Part shown: positions 12,001 through 24,376 of the stretch, in pieces
How positions within the stretch are numbered: position 1 is the stretch's first letter
Layout of the letters: every line of letters begins with the position of its first letter
From: Neckera pumila
Taxonomy: Eukaryota > Streptophyta > Bryopsida > Hypnales > Neckeraceae
NCBI GenBank assembly: GCA_963969595.1
Contig: OZ018409.1
Coordinates: 33,183,282-33,247,281 of the forward strand
DNA: 64,000 nucleotides
Direction: 5' to 3'
Position numbers and translations under genes: made by a program
The notes under the pieces: model-generated
What the model was told of the DNA's origin: nothing
What the model saw: only the letters and a program-made list of their open reading frames with translations
Database searches by the model: none

Positions 12001-14378
12001 CACTGCACTATGGATTTGACACTTGGCTTTTCTTAATACTATAGTGATGAAATGGAATTCCAGTATGTCAAGTTTCAAGAGTTTGGCCAAAACATGCATA
12101 AGTGAAGGAGTGATTTTGTGCTCAAAAATATATAATGATATGTTGCAAAATAGACATCTTGGAAACATTGTCTACCCTTAGGTTCATCATGTTGGTAGCA
12201 ATTGGTTCTGATGTTAATACTTGTTTGATTATCAAATTACTACATATTCTCAATTATTGAACTTTAAGGTGTAATATTCTTACAAATTACTTTAGTTATT
12301 TATAATGGACCTAAGCTTGTTTGTTGAGGATATTAGGCCATCATAGGTAAGAGTGGTTATATATTGCATCTGATGGTAATGAATTCATTCATGTAATGAC
12401 TTCTATGGCCCAGTTTTAGTATTTGAATACATTCTTAGTAGATTTTCAATCAGAAACTATCAAAACTTGAGCCTTCAAGAAGCTACACTAAAGAGGTAAA
12501 CCCATTTTACCTTGTTCATTTTCCTCATGAGTTGAAAGGTCATCCATTTGCAATCATGTATCTTCTAAATATGTAGATTGTAAAAATGTATACTTTGAAG
12601 TTCTATCATAAGGGACAAATCTATTCCTCTTCATTGGAGTTATTAAATTATCTTAAAAGTCATTAAATACCACCCTCCATGTGTTGTGGTTAGGGTGAAT
12701 TGACTCCTTTGCTCATCCCGCCAGGTCATTCTAGGCATGCATGTATAAAAAACACCCTATTTTGTACTTGATCAATTTACCTTTTATACCTCTCCTAACT
12801 AATTTGGGGCCTATAATTGCAAATATGAGTTTTGAATTTGCAAATTTTTTCATGCATGGGAAACCAAAAATTCAGCATTTTTCCTAGAAGCCAAGCAAGG
12901 AAGTCAATACAACTTGGCCTTTGGTTTCTACTTCACTTTTTATTTTGAAATGTATATTAATCCTTATTCAACATGCATTTTTTGGAATGACAAAAAGGCA
13001 TTATTGCATATAATTTGATTGTACTAGAGAGGTAAATGATCCAATCTATCAAGAAATCAAGACCAATTTATGTTTTGCCCCATCATGTTACTAAGTATTA
13101 ATTTAAAGATAGAGACCATCATTGACAATTGTATATAGCAATGTATAGCCCTAATTTTTAAAATTGAAAACATAAAGTAGTCTACATTGAATATTAAACT
13201 CATCTAGAATGAACACCCTTGAAGTACAAAATGTCTCTACTTTCACTAGCTGCTTTCAAAAAATCATGATGGTTCTCAATCTTTGAAATATTCAATTACA
13301 TCCAATTGTTAGGTGCCAAAGAATGGAATGTGTCTCTTTTAGATATGGTTACTTTATATGAAGGTAGCCACACCTAAATGCATTAGAAGAAGCACTAAGC
13401 AATATTCGTATTATTCATCTTAAAAGCATAGGGACTTTGATCACTTTGTCAAACCTTCAAACCTTCTCTCTACATGCTTCCATTTTGCAACTATGTATAT
13501 ATGCAATATAATTGAATTGTTTTGTATTTTTTTTTCATAGACAAAATTACATGTTTGCTATATGTACTAAAAATTCTAAAATTTCTTGAAAAAAAATTGA
13601 AACTATTGTGGAATTTTGAATTAAAATTGATAAATGAATAAATCTAATACAAAATATAGTTAAAAAATCTAAAAAATTCTCTAATGATGCAAACTTTTTA
13701 CTTTGTCAGTTTTGAGATTAGAAAATCAACATTCCATGGTAAAAAATTCAAATTGCAAATTGCAATTAAATATTTTCAATTTTAAAATTAGAATTTTATC
13801 TAGACCTGATGCATAGATGGATTGCATTTCAATAGTTAAACTCAAAATAAAAAGCAATTAATTTTATGGCTTAAATTCAAGGCTTCAAAAAGAAATATAA
13901 TTTTCTAAATACACCACACAATGATTCATAGATTTGCCATTGTTGTATGTAGAAAAGCAACAAAATATCGAATAATAATGTACAAAGTCAATTTTTGATA
14001 TAAAGTTGAAGAAACTCTCTATGAAACCAATTCCTGTCTGCAAGGACATATTGCAAGCTAGTTTCCAAAATGAGTGAACCAATTTCTGTCACACAATTGC
14101 ATATTTTTTAAAATGAATGTAGTTAACTCTCCAAGACCAAGTAATATACACATGTATTGTAATTGCAATGTAGTATATTAAGGTTGTTTTAATATAATCA
14201 AGAATAAAAAAAGAAACACAATCCTAATACAAATAAATATACAAAGCCATGGCTCCAAAAAATAGAAAGAAATGCACTAAAAAACACTACTAATAGAAAC
14301 AATTGCATGGTTCACTACAAAAATGATCCATCAAACAAACAACCACAACATCTCAACTTCAAGTGGTACTCCTTGAAA
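9062..14378. repeat. Left arm of large inverted duplication
   Basis: This is the downstream flank of kinase 1. It matches 56004-61585 in reverse order and orientation. Examples: 9066-9096 pairs with about 61560-61585, 11760-11800 with about 58570-58615, 12090 with 58295, and 13320-13440 with about 56950-57090. The left arm has about 240 bp near 9130-9370 that the right lacks, and it lacks the 728-bp element at 58616. Minus-strand open frames at 10287-10604 and 10851-11099 are not preserved as frames in the right arm, so I do not call them genes. Confidence 0.75.
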
Positions 14379-15634
14379 TCACTTTCCTTGTATAACGCTT
14401 CTCGCCACAGGTCTATTCATTTCCATCGCCTCAAACTCTTGCCTTTCAGCATCCAAATTTCTACATGCTTCTGAATTTGCTAAGAGAATCTCCAATATTT
14501 CTCCAAAAGATGGTCTATCAATAGGATTGGATCGCCAACACATTCTTAAGAGTTCGTGTATCCATCCATCAACATATTCCGGTAACTTCGGCCTTTCTCC
14601 TGCTAGTACATGATCAAAGTCATTCAGCCTGTAGTCATCAAATGGAAGTCTCCCTGTCAAGATCTCACAACACACCATCCCATAACTATAGACATCAGCT
14701 TCTTTGGTAAACAATCAAGCTTGTCATTGATACTATAATCCTTGCATGCTTGCAATATTTCTGGAGCCCTAAAGAACCCGGTTCCAATAATTCCAATGGA
14801 ACACTCATAATCCGCCATGTACCATGTCCAACCCTGTTCGTAATGTGTACAAAGCACATTAGATGCTTTGAGGTCCCGATGAATAATACCATGGCTGTGC
14901 AACCACTCCATTCCCTTGGCCACAAAAAACACAATTGCTTCTGCCATTTTTTTTGAATATGGGCAACATTTCTTCCTTCTTGTCAACATGCGACGATCAA
15001 TTTGATGTCGCAAATCTTCATGTTCCTTCACCATCAAGAAGGCAAACCGGCCATCTTCCAACAATATTCCTCGATAAACATCACTCTTATACTTGGTTTT
15101 AGGAAGATCACCACGACTTTGCCAATCCATTCTATCTACATGATCCAGCAACAATCCAAGAGGCCATTCTGACTGCAACTGTCGCAAGGAAGTCCCCTTC
15201 TTGAACACCTTCAACGCCCACTTCCAACAACATTGCAAGTCGTCCTCATTCATCTGTGCATTATTCCAATGAATCTCTACATCATAAAGCTCAGCTTGCC
15301 CACCTTCGGCAAACTTTTGACCCATAACCATCTCACCGATCCCACCTTTGCCAAATGTTGTAAAGAAACTGCCCCCCTTAGGATGCGCCTGCAAAGCTTG
15401 GAAAACCTCCACATTGCTCACTTCTGCCACTTCATCTGCTCCCAACTCAAACTAGGACAATTGGCTCCAATGAATCTTAGAGTGCTCAATTTGCTCTTTA
15501 GTACATCTTGAGCTCGAGGAATTCTGACCCTCCAAAGACTTTATGACGGTGGGACCATAATTAGAGAATGGTGTGGAAGAAGCAGCGATTGTAGACTTCC
15601 ATCCACACCTCAAACATGACCAAGATCCACCCAT
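14379..15634 (-). pseudogene. Protein kinase pseudogene (kinase 1)
   Basis: Copy of the kinase family also at 25.2-26.5 kb and 54.7-56.0 kb. Reading on the minus strand from the conserved ATG (15634, MGGSWSCL), a TAG replaces the CAG or GAG codon of the sister copies in the segment LSQFEL (near 15453), ending translation after about 60 codons. The kinase body then runs openly (15445 to about 14715) with the glycine-rich loop FAEGGQAELY, LKVFKKG lysine, HRDLKASN and APE. A one-base deletion near 14715, at the spot reading KPELFTKEADVYSYG in the sisters, shifts the frame. The rest (DVYSYGM to RPSFGEI) lies in another frame down to 14379. The DFG site reads DYE. Two independent breaks make it non-functional as a full kinase. 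Transcripts could still have an antisense or siRNA role relative to the inverted copy. Confidence 0.85.
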
Positions 15635-16908
15635 TGTGGCCACTAGGAGATTCACTCCAACTCTTGGAGGTTTTAGTAAGGGGGAAAGACACTTGCTTTA
15701 GTTGTCCCTTCTCATTGCTTGTACTCTTAAAATCATTTGGTTCTCCTACTGCAGAACATGACATTTCGATAAAAAAAGAAAAATCAAATACATGAAATAG
15801 TAACACCAATTGAAATGTGCAAACAATGATTGAAATGGAAATTTGCAAGGCATCCAAAACTATAAAATGCAACACACAACGGCAATTGTAAATCTTCATC
15901 AGGCCCTTTACCAAAAATATGGACTATTCACCATCCAAAATATATCACATGCCAAAAGAAGCATCCACAAGAAACGGCCAACAACATCAACAAGCAACTC
16001 ATGAAATTGTGTTCAAGATGAAAACCAAAGACAAAAGACAAGAAAGAGTTTCAACTTCAACCGCAACACATCAAGAAGAAAGGAAGAAGCACAAGACCTC
16101 AAGTTCAAGGAACTCCAAGTCATTAGGAGGTGCCAAGGGAGGATTCCAAATCGTTGTTTGTCCTTCTAGATTTTGCTATGAATGGGCTAAAAACAATTTA
16201 GATGATCTTCTATCATGTGAGACCTCAACTTAGCAATCTCCATCCCATCACACTACTAGCAAAACTAGTCTTTGAGGGTTTCTTGGACACAAAACAAAGA
16301 ACCCAATGGAGCTCTACAACAACAAAAAGGGACTTTTGGAATCATAAAACAAACTTCACACTCAAATCCAATGCAATGACAAGGAGAGAATGGAACAACA
16401 ATGTATCAAATAATCAAAATAACCAACTAACCATACTTGACCATCTTTGTTCAAAGAAGCCAACTCCTAGAATACTTGACAATATTGATTTCAATGATTG
16501 ACTTCCAAGTCCCCATATGCACTTTGAGTACCACAAAACTCCCTATGGCAAACTTTAACACACCACTTTCAAGAATTCCATAGGCACCACAGTAATCATT
16601 GCTCATAAATGTCCTAATTTGTTCTTAAACACTGGTATCTTATTGCATGTACCCAAACAAAAGTCTATCAAAGGAGGGATCACATCATCCATAGTCTAGG
16701 ATTTAGACTACAACCAAAGAAGGCGAAAGAAGGAAATTTCCTAAGAATAACAACAGGAGTAACATAGAGAACTTGCATAGTCCGTGACAAACCAGTGACT
16801 AACACAAGAAAAAGGGAACTCCAAAAGAAAAAAATATCAAACAAGTTAACACTTCACCAAAAACATTACCTACAAGAAAACAAAAGAATCACCAAAAACA
16901 CTACCTAC

Positions 16909-16939
<31 letters not shown>

Positions 16940-17300
16940 AACAAATCTTCATCACCAGACCTTCCAACAACAATCCACTCAAGTAAAAGCCAAAGCACCT
17001 AAAAACTAAGAACCAATCCTCCATCCTCTTAAACACATCCACTCCAACCCCTACAAAACAAAAGCAACTTAACATAAAAAAGAAACAAATGAGAAACTCT
17101 AGCACTTGAAACACACCTGTTCAGGAAAGGAAGAAGTTGGAAGCTCATCACGCCATTGTTGATGCTCTGGACAGCAACAACAAAAGCAACAGAAGTGATG
17201 TGGTCGGTGAGCCTTGGCATTTATTTAAGGCTCAAGGCATTTTTGGGTTCTAAATGGTTGCCCTGCCTTCCCTTCTCCGCCCACCAACTGTCCACAGAAA
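15635..17300. repeat. Upstream region of kinase 1, short form
   Basis: This corresponds to 26.5-29.1 kb (kinase 2) and, reversed, to 51.5-54.7 kb (kinase 3). Next to the kinase is a conserved pyrimidine-rich stretch ending CTGCAGTAG before GAGAACCAAATG (about 15745), a likely intron 3' end or 5' leader in all three copies. The segment at about 16240-16900 joins directly at the point where the kinase 2 version has about 720 bp more. A run of about 25 A lies at 16909-16933. No coding exon is recognised. Confidence 0.6.
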
Positions 17301-18068
17301 GAACCCAGTTAGCCTCCTAACATGCTCGTAAGTCAGAAAAGTGACTCACCAAGATTCGAACTAGGCCGGGGAACTTGTAAATTCATAACTTATTCATGTG
17401 GGTTCCAAGTAATGCTTGTTATCCCAAGAAGGACGCCGCATGTCCAATGCATGACAGAGACAAAAGTCCAAATGTTCATGCTTGGAATTTTGTGTGAAAG
17501 AGGAGGTCTTGCACAATAGTTTGACCTCCAATGCGTGCTCTTGGGTTATTTTGAGCAAATGATTCACACAGTACCCAAAAAGCTGATTTTCATGGTGATC
17601 AGCCCATCCTCTTTGGGTCCTCATGGGGTTAAAGTTTTCACTCAGTTTTCAATAAGATCCAACAAAACTAATTTATGTTCAGTAATAGGAACTAATGATG
17701 ACTATACATGGATATAACTTAAACTGATGCTTTCTATTGCAGCGATAAACGTTCGAATTAGTGATGGGATCTCCATTCAATACAATAGCCCACAAAGAAC
17801 GAAGAAGAATATTTCATGTAGAAGCTTCTAGAAACTCAGCCACCAATTCTGAGCTTGGCTTAAACTAAGGACATCTAAGCACAACAAGTGCACACCATTT
17901 TCTGAATTGTCCATCAACACAAGATTAGACTTCCGATCATCAATTTCAAACAAAGATCATTTCTTGACGTCATATTCCTCGTCTTGGCATCGAATGACCT
18001 TCCCAACGTGATACTTTTCCCAGAGAAAATTCTTCACCAAAATAAAGCACTGAAAATTATTGCAAACT
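17301..18068. repeat. Segmental repeat, linker of copy B
   Basis: Matches about 29.15-29.93 kb (C) and, reversed, the pieces at 49.65-49.96 and 51.05-51.47 kb (D). The D version is split by two insertions near the spot equal to 17720-17750. No gene is recognised. Confidence 0.6.
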
Positions 18069-18730
18069 TTAGGGTTTCGCAGTCACATCCAACTCTAGAT
18101 AATCCCCCAAGGAACTAGCGCTAGCCAGCCCTGGCGAATGCATCGCACGACCACAAGCACAAACGCAACTAGTCCATCGAAACTCAAAACGCAAATCTTC
18201 CCGAATCACAATCCCTGCTTCGTCAAACATTCTCTCTGCCCATCCTAAAATCAGAAAACAGAGCAAAGACACGCCACCTACACTGCAGCAGACCCGAAAC
18301 GGGTCTCCAAGATAGTGGCAACTAGAAGCATATCGCGACTCAGCAATGCAAAGTGCGTCGTGGACCTCCCGAGACAGGAGAACGACGAATGTCGACACAA
18401 AACGCAGCAGAGAAGCGAGATGCCGGTGAGGAGAGGCAAGAGAAAAGGCAAGCAGAGAGATGGAGAGGGTGGCTTACATGATTCCTAAGCTTAGAGTGGC
18501 TGGCAACGGTGTGTGGCGAGCACGAACAGCGACGAAGAAGACGACCAACGATGAGTGTGGAAGCGCAGCAGCAGCAGCAACAAGTAATGAGACTTGGCTT
18601 GACTCGCCGAAGCGTCCTGATATCCGGACTCCCGTCCCCCACCTGCACCCAGGATTCTCCACACTCTACCTTTCCTTTGTATTGGGCCTTACAGCGCCAG
18701 AGCTAGAGAGTCCATTTGATTAGGCGCGCC
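18069..18730. repeat. GC-richer repeat module, copy B
   Basis: Repeated at about 29.93-30.60 kb and, reversed, at about 48.96-49.60 kb, with a truncated copy at 1-170. It contains a CAG-type run at 18566-18580. On the minus strand a frame of up to 109 codons (18069-18398) ends with a stop right after a run conserved with copies C and D (VIREDLRFEFRWTSCVC). A TTTTAG step inside it resembles an intron 3' end. It may be the promoter and first exon of an unidentified gene carried along in the duplication. No domain is recognised. Confidence 0.5.
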
Positions 18731-20104
18731 ACATCGAGTTTGCATGCCCTCTTTACGGAAAAAGCACCATTACAGGCCACGGCAGTCTGCTGAAGGTCTA
18801 CAGACAGTCCAATGAACGGAAAGAATTAACAAGTCAATCGATGATCCAGTGATAAACTGAACTACTGAAAGAATGAGATTTTGTGGTTTTGGTATGTGGA
18901 AAACATACCGCAGGCATACCTCAATTTGATATCACCAGAATCGATGAAGAGCATTCTATATATTGGTCACAAAATAAATGAACTTCAATTAAATAGAGTC
19001 TCTACATGAGGAGTTCAAAAGCGTTAAAGTAATGCCCATTTCGGAGTTCGAGGTGTCTAGGGTTGAACATTGTAAAACCCAACAGGTGATAATAGTGATC
19101 ACGGACGGCACTTCTGTTGACACCATAAACAATGATGCAGTTATTAGCTTGTTTTGTACATGTTCCCTCTCAGTCATGCACGCATCAACGCAACCTCCCT
19201 TGTGAACCAGTCTGGCAGTTCTCGAGAGTATTTCGATCGACTACAGCACCGAGCACCTGGACTAGTCCGGGGTGGAGAACAGGAACTTCCCCCTCTCGGA
19301 TATCGGTATGTGACCTAAATTTGCATGATGAATTGTCAACTGCAACCTGTTGAATAGGACACATTTGGGCACCTCCTACCTACTGTAACTGAAGTCTAAA
19401 TTTCTTTGCACACAATGGCTATATCTTGAAGGTCTAAGTTCTCTGCACATGATCGCTTATCTTGTAGTTGATCAACTGAACAACCCAAGTTCGGTAGATG
19501 GACAGCATGACGGAGGACCAGCAGGCAAGCCTCGTCAAGGCAAGCAGCTTGGAATGCACAATTTCAGGCAGGTTTCGAAATCTCTGTTTAAAGGCCGAAC
19601 GCCATGAACAAATACAACATGATTCGATTCATAACACACAGCTCCAGAAGCAATCAAAAGAACCGTTTCCAGCAGCAACAGGGAGAGTCCACACGCAAGG
19701 CACCCAAGAACCAATCCTCCATCCTCTTAATCAGACACACTCCAAACCCCGCCACTAATAATCTAAACACCTAAAGCACCGAACCATCTAAAACCAGGGT
19801 CCCGCAACAAAACTGATATACGCAAACCCTACTCATGCTGTTCTAACCTAAAGCAACTAAACAGCCAAAACAGGGACGCACCTCAGGGGAGTATGGGAGC
19901 AACGGTACTGACAAATGCACCTGCCAGCGGAACAAGCAACGGCACTGACAAATGTACTTGGAATGCACCTGCCAGGGAAAGGGAGAAACTGGAAGCTGAT
20001 CACGCCATCGTTGAAGCTCTGGAGTCTGGACCGCAGCAGCAAAAGCAACAGAAGTGAAGAGGCGGAAATAAACAAGCCGCGACACTGAGTTAAGGTAGCT
20101 TGGC
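18731..20104. repeat. Segmental repeat modules, copy B
   Basis: Aligned with about 171-1380 (A), 30.60-31.98 kb (C) and, reversed, 47.39-48.95 kb (D). The segment at 19498-19620 is the six-fold repeated block. The part at 19980-20075, read on the minus strand, is the exon-like piece shared with 47.41-47.51 kb. Confidence 0.65.
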
Positions 20105-21606
20105 GGTCGTGTCCAACGAGCCTCTTTCGGGGGCAGGGCTGGGACGCGGGCAGTTTCCCGCGGAAGACGCTGCGCCCCTCCAGATCCGTTTTTTCAGGAG
20201 GACAGGACAGCCCTCGTCGTTGTGCTCCTTGTCTCCTCCGGTCGCTCTGTGTTCGCTCCTCCTCTTGAGCTGCAGCTCGCTTGGTGAGTGCGCTCCTCTC
20301 GTGGTCTCCCTCATCGTAGTTTTGTGCTGCGCGTTTAGGCATCCTACATGTGTGTTTGTTTGATTTTTTCCTGCTGCTCTGGATTTGTTTAGCAAGACGG
20401 GTGTGATTGATTTTATCTTGATGGGAAAGTGAAGGTGGCAACTCGAGATTGTGCTGGTGAAACGTCCGTCTGAAACACTTCAGAGCTGTAATGCTACATG
20501 AATCTGCACCTAGACAGCGGCAGTGCGCAACCAGAGATAAACTTCTCGCACACCCCAAGCTTCAAATGAGCTAACATTTATCACATACTGAAACAATTCA
20601 TGAGATTGTATCTTGTACCAATGATCTGTAAGGGAGTCAGTGATTTGATAGATGAGTAGCAACTTAAAGTACTCCAGCACTGAACTTCTGGGGCCGCAGA
20701 GTACAAGGAACTGAGTTTCCTTCCTATAAAGTTCGGTAACCCCAAATTTTTGAAACGTTTGGCTTGCACTGACTTGTGGTGTAAATGATCGGCCTTCCAA
20801 AGGCACATAACCAAGAAGCTACACCAGTCCAGCTCTGCATGGTACTTAAAAATCTTCCCATGTGAGCGATCACTCTGATGGCTGCCAAGACCAAATCGTT
20901 GTCTTTCTAGTAACAACAGTCCTCTGCTAAGGTTTTCACTTTTTGTATACCAAGTAATGAAATTCTTCAAATGTTCACCTTCTCATATTGAACCGGTATT
21001 CAGTACTCTGTTATGATAAGATGCTACTCTTCCCACAACAAGCTCCAATGTCTTTCCTAATTTCTGTTGCAAGCACGAACATTGGCCATCGGTGGAGTTT
21101 GATCGAAGGTTCAGAATGACTTCAGATGGTAGCATTGCGCCGAGAGCTTGTGCCTTGTCGAGGTAGTGACGGGGTCCACCATGTTGAATGCGCTCCACAA
21201 TCCTATATTGTACATGGAATGTCATACGAGGACGAAGGTGAAGCTGATAAGCATTGCCGAAGTGGCCGGTTCTCCAATGCAATGAAGTGTCTCCAGTGTC
21301 TCCGCGATGCATCAAAAATGAGAATGACAATTTCTACCATGCTTCCAGGACAGCCAGATCGACAGGTGTGCAGGACACTGAAAAATGTAAATGGAGATGA
21401 CGGGAGAAACGCACTCACATGCAGAGCGAGCCGCAGCTCGGGAGGAGGAGGAGCGAAAACAAAGCGACGGGAGGAGACAAGGAGCACAACGACGAGGGCG
21501 GTCCTCCTGAAAATACGGATCTGGAGGGGAGCAGCGTCTCCTGCCCGCGTCCCAGCCCTGCCCCCGAAAGAGGCTCGTTGGGGTACTTTAGAGTTTAGAC
21601 ACGACC
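20105..21606. mobile_element. Mutator-like element with long GC-rich inverted ends
   Basis: About 1.5 kb interrupts copy B between sequences that are contiguous in copy A (around 1378-1390). The ends are inverted: GGTCGTGTC at 20105-20113 and GACACGACC at 21598-21606. Just inside, about 180 bp at 20114-20300 and 21400-21580 are near-complementary and GC-rich. Long inverted arms around a non-transposase interior fit a non-autonomous Mutator-like or Pack-MULE-type element. I could not identify a clean 8-10 bp target duplication. The interior (about 20500-21380) has minus-strand open frames that look gene-derived and is annotated separately. Confidence 0.55.
20510..21330 (-). pseudogene. Possible captured gene fragment, unidentified
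   Basis: Inside the long-inverted-end element, overlapping minus-strand frames (20983-21330, 115 codons; 20581-20970, 129 codons) have composition closer to coding sequence than their surroundings. Fragments such as CTPVDLAVLEAW and GDTSLHW (about 21290-21380) faintly recall ankyrin repeats, but a stop intervenes and I would not assign a family. It may be host gene sequence picked up by the element. Confidence 0.25.
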
Positions 21607-22158
21607 CCACGGCGTTTCTGTCTGCCCGCCCTCCGGATTCCTGCCCGCCAACTACACCCAAAAAATCCAGTCAGTCTACATGCACGTCAGAAGAGTCAGA
21701 AAAGTGAAAAATCTATTTTTGCTACTATAGGTAATTACCTCTATTTTTGAAGGGAGAATGAACACAGAGGATACCCAAAATAGTCCATACCGTAAGTTTG
21801 GCTATTTGTTTATTTGTTTGTTTTGTTTTGTTACGTTGAGATATTCTAGATCATGCATCCCACGGTTGCGTGCCTGGTACCGTCAGAAAGCTCTTGGAGA
21901 GGAGCGGTGCACGGGCTTGGTTTCGCAGAGTTTGGATCTATGGTGCACAAGTTATTGAATTTTGAAGTATTTATAAATAAAAAAATTAGAAAATTACTTT
22001 TACTCTGATTTTGGTGGCATTAGAAAGCTCTTGGCAAAGAAGGATGGACGGGCTTTGTTTTTGTGGTGTTTAGAATGATGGCATAAAATTTATTGAATTT
22101 CAAAGTTTTTATTATGACTGAGAAAATTAGAAAATTATTTTTACTATGATTTTAGCTA
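21607..22158. repeat. Copy B continuation with 137-bp tandem duplication
   Basis: From 21607 the module resumes (CCACGGCGTTTCTG, as in copy A near 1389). Two adjacent imperfect units of about 137 bp follow, starting at 21885 (AGAAAGCTCTTGG) and 22022, each ending in an AT-rich stretch containing TTAGAAAATTA. The duplication is not seen in copies A or C. No coding function is recognised. Confidence 0.6.
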
Positions 22159-23433
22159 CACTAGTGCACATTATAAGGAGAAGTTGAAGGTGAAGTTAAG
22201 GTCCATTTCAAGTAGTATGTAGCTCTATTAATAGCACTATAGAGGTGGCAACCTCATAAATGGTCCATTTTGGGTTTACTTTTTATTGATTTAACTTTTT
22301 ATTTGTGACATGTCATGAAACTAATATTGTCATTTCTCCATGCACATGAAATAAATTTTGGCATCACCTATATGAGATTTCTACCACCCTCCACCTTGCA
22401 TCTTTGAAAATTTGTAACTAATTCACAAAGCGTCCAAAAAGTATGGAATTACTTGCATTTTGATTCATAGACCTTCACCTATATACAAAAATTGTTGTTC
22501 ATTTTCTACACCATAGTGGTCATGGCACAAAGCTTATCTGTGTGATTTTAGGAGTAATTACCTTAGATATCATCATACAAGATTTACTCGATCAAAACAT
22601 GACAGTTCACCCTACACTAGGATCAGTTTGTTAAAAAAAAATTCAAAATATAATGACAATTCAAAGTACAATATGATATATTTGAGTAGTTTACAAAATT
22701 TTAATGAAAAATAATCTTAATCTTTAAAATCACAAACCTTCAAATATTCTAAATTGAATTAATGAATAAAAATTCAACCAAAAAAGAAATGATTTGGCAT
22801 GGGGCCTGATGAATTTGACTCCAATGCATGGTATAAGTCTAGTGTTGCATTTTATAGATGGTAATTTGAAAATTCATAAACTATTCATGAGGATTTCAAA
22901 TACTGCATGTTAAAGTGCATTGGAAACTTCATTCAGTTTTCAATAAGATCTAACAAAACCAATTATGTTTAATAATAGAAACTATGCTTGGTTGTAATTA
23001 GTGATAAATAGACATGCACATACCTTGCACCGATGCTTCTATTGTAGTGGTAAACATTGGAATTAGTTATTGGATCTCCATTCAATACAATAGTCGAAAA
23101 AGAACGAAGAAGAATATTTCATGTAGACGCTAGCTTCCAGAAACTCATCCACCAGTTCTCTGCACATGATGGCTTGTCTTGCAATTCATGACTTGAACCA
23201 CAGAAGTTCGGTAGATGGCCGGAATGACGAAGGACTAGCACGCAAGCCTCATCAAGGCAAGCAGCCTTGGAGTGCCCAATTTCAGGCAGGTTTCGAAACC
23301 TCTGTTCAAAGGCCGAACACCATGAACAAGAACAGCATGATTCAATTTGTGAAACACAGCTCCAGGAGCAATCAATAGAAACTCAATTTCCAGCAGCACG
23401 AGGAAGAGTCCGCAAAGCAACAGGCGCTCCAAA
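22159..23433. repeat. Segmental repeat module 3 and following, copy B
   Basis: Matches about 3190-4000 (A) and 32.5-34.7 kb (C). It carries an uninterrupted TTAA at 22228-22231 at the exact place where copy C has a TTAA-flanked element. The six-fold repeated block recurs at 23213-23340. Confidence 0.65.
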
Positions 23434-23603
23434 CACTACAAGAAAGCAGTGTCCAAATTGACACGTCCTAATTGACTAAAATGTCCAAATTGACAAAATC
23501 CTGTCAAAAAATGTCCGAATTGACAGAAAATTGACAAAATAATGTCCAAATTGACAAAAAATTGACAAAAAAATGTCCGAATTGTCACTGTTTCCTTGTA
23601 GTG
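23434..23603. mobile_element. CACTA-type MITE, 170 bp
   Basis: The ends are CACTACAAGAAAGCAGTG and, inverted, CACTACAAGGAAACAGTG (16 of 18 identical). AAA lies directly outside both ends (23431-23433 and 23604-23606), the 3-bp duplication typical of the CACTA superfamily. The interior repeats a GTCCRAATTGACA core about every 20-30 bp in alternating forms, like the subterminal binding sites of this superfamily. Copy C has no element at this point (about 34.93 kb). There is no coding capacity. Confidence 0.85.
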
Positions 23604-24160
23604 AAAGGAATGTGGAGAGTGCGGAAACGAGCAAGCATACTTAATAATTTTGTTCTTTGCCCACCAGGCCAAAAGCTAATTTGGTCCAAGAATTAGGGCA
23701 CCGGGGAAGCCCAGGCAATTCAACTTTATCCTTTTAGCGAAGGAGTAAAATTAGAGTGTCATTATAATACTATGTGGTGGAAAGTAGCACTAAGCAGTAA
23801 TATTTTGTGTGGAAATTGCATTGATTTATTCTATTGGTGCGAGTTACAAAAGTGACTTACATAAGGTAGTGACTTTTTTAAGGGAGGAATATTTTTTCCA
23901 GTGATCAATATTTGAGACTATTCTTCAATTTGAATAGCTCTAATACGCAAAGAATCATCCCATTCCTCAAAAAAATCATAACTAAATGAAACTACATTTT
24001 GTGACACACACTACTAGGACTATAAATTGGTATACTTCAAGGGTATGATTTCGGTAAATTTTTGTCACATGCAAATGTAGGATAAATCATTGTATTAAAT
24101 CTACAAGAGCAATATAGAAGTGAAGTGGTGAGCTCCAAGTGCAGAGAGTGAAAAAGGGTT
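23604..24160. repeat. Segmental repeat, copy B, after the CACTA insertion
   Basis: The first part matches about 34.93-35.09 kb of copy C. The part from about 23900 matches 3940-4187 of copy A. Non-coding. Confidence 0.6.
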
Positions 24161-24376
24161 GCTATTATGTGAGCCTAAGAGTGTGAGTTCATGAGCCTAG
24201 AAGACTACACACCTATAGGTGTTTACAATATAGAAATCTCCATGGTTATAGTGTACCTATGTTAGAGATACCTATATTATAGTTGTTTATATTATAAACA
24301 CTTTCAATGGTTGTAATATATCTACTTATTTATATACTCAAGGCTCGCACGCTTGCATTTTTCATGCTCACATATG
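24161..24376. mobile_element. TATGTGAGC-ended MITE, copy B
   Basis: Starts GCTATTATGTGAGCC and ends with the inverse (GCTCACATATGC). Internal palindromic blocks include ATTATAGTTGTTTATATTATAA. It has sister copies at 4188, 35115 and 63774 and no coding capacity. Confidence 0.7.

Noticed and set aside
18460..18723. Frames rich in Gln or Ala runs, also at 5-301, 30205-30589 and 48825-49335
   Set aside because: The runs come from a CAG-type microsatellite read in different frames. The repeat number varies between copies and there is no domain.
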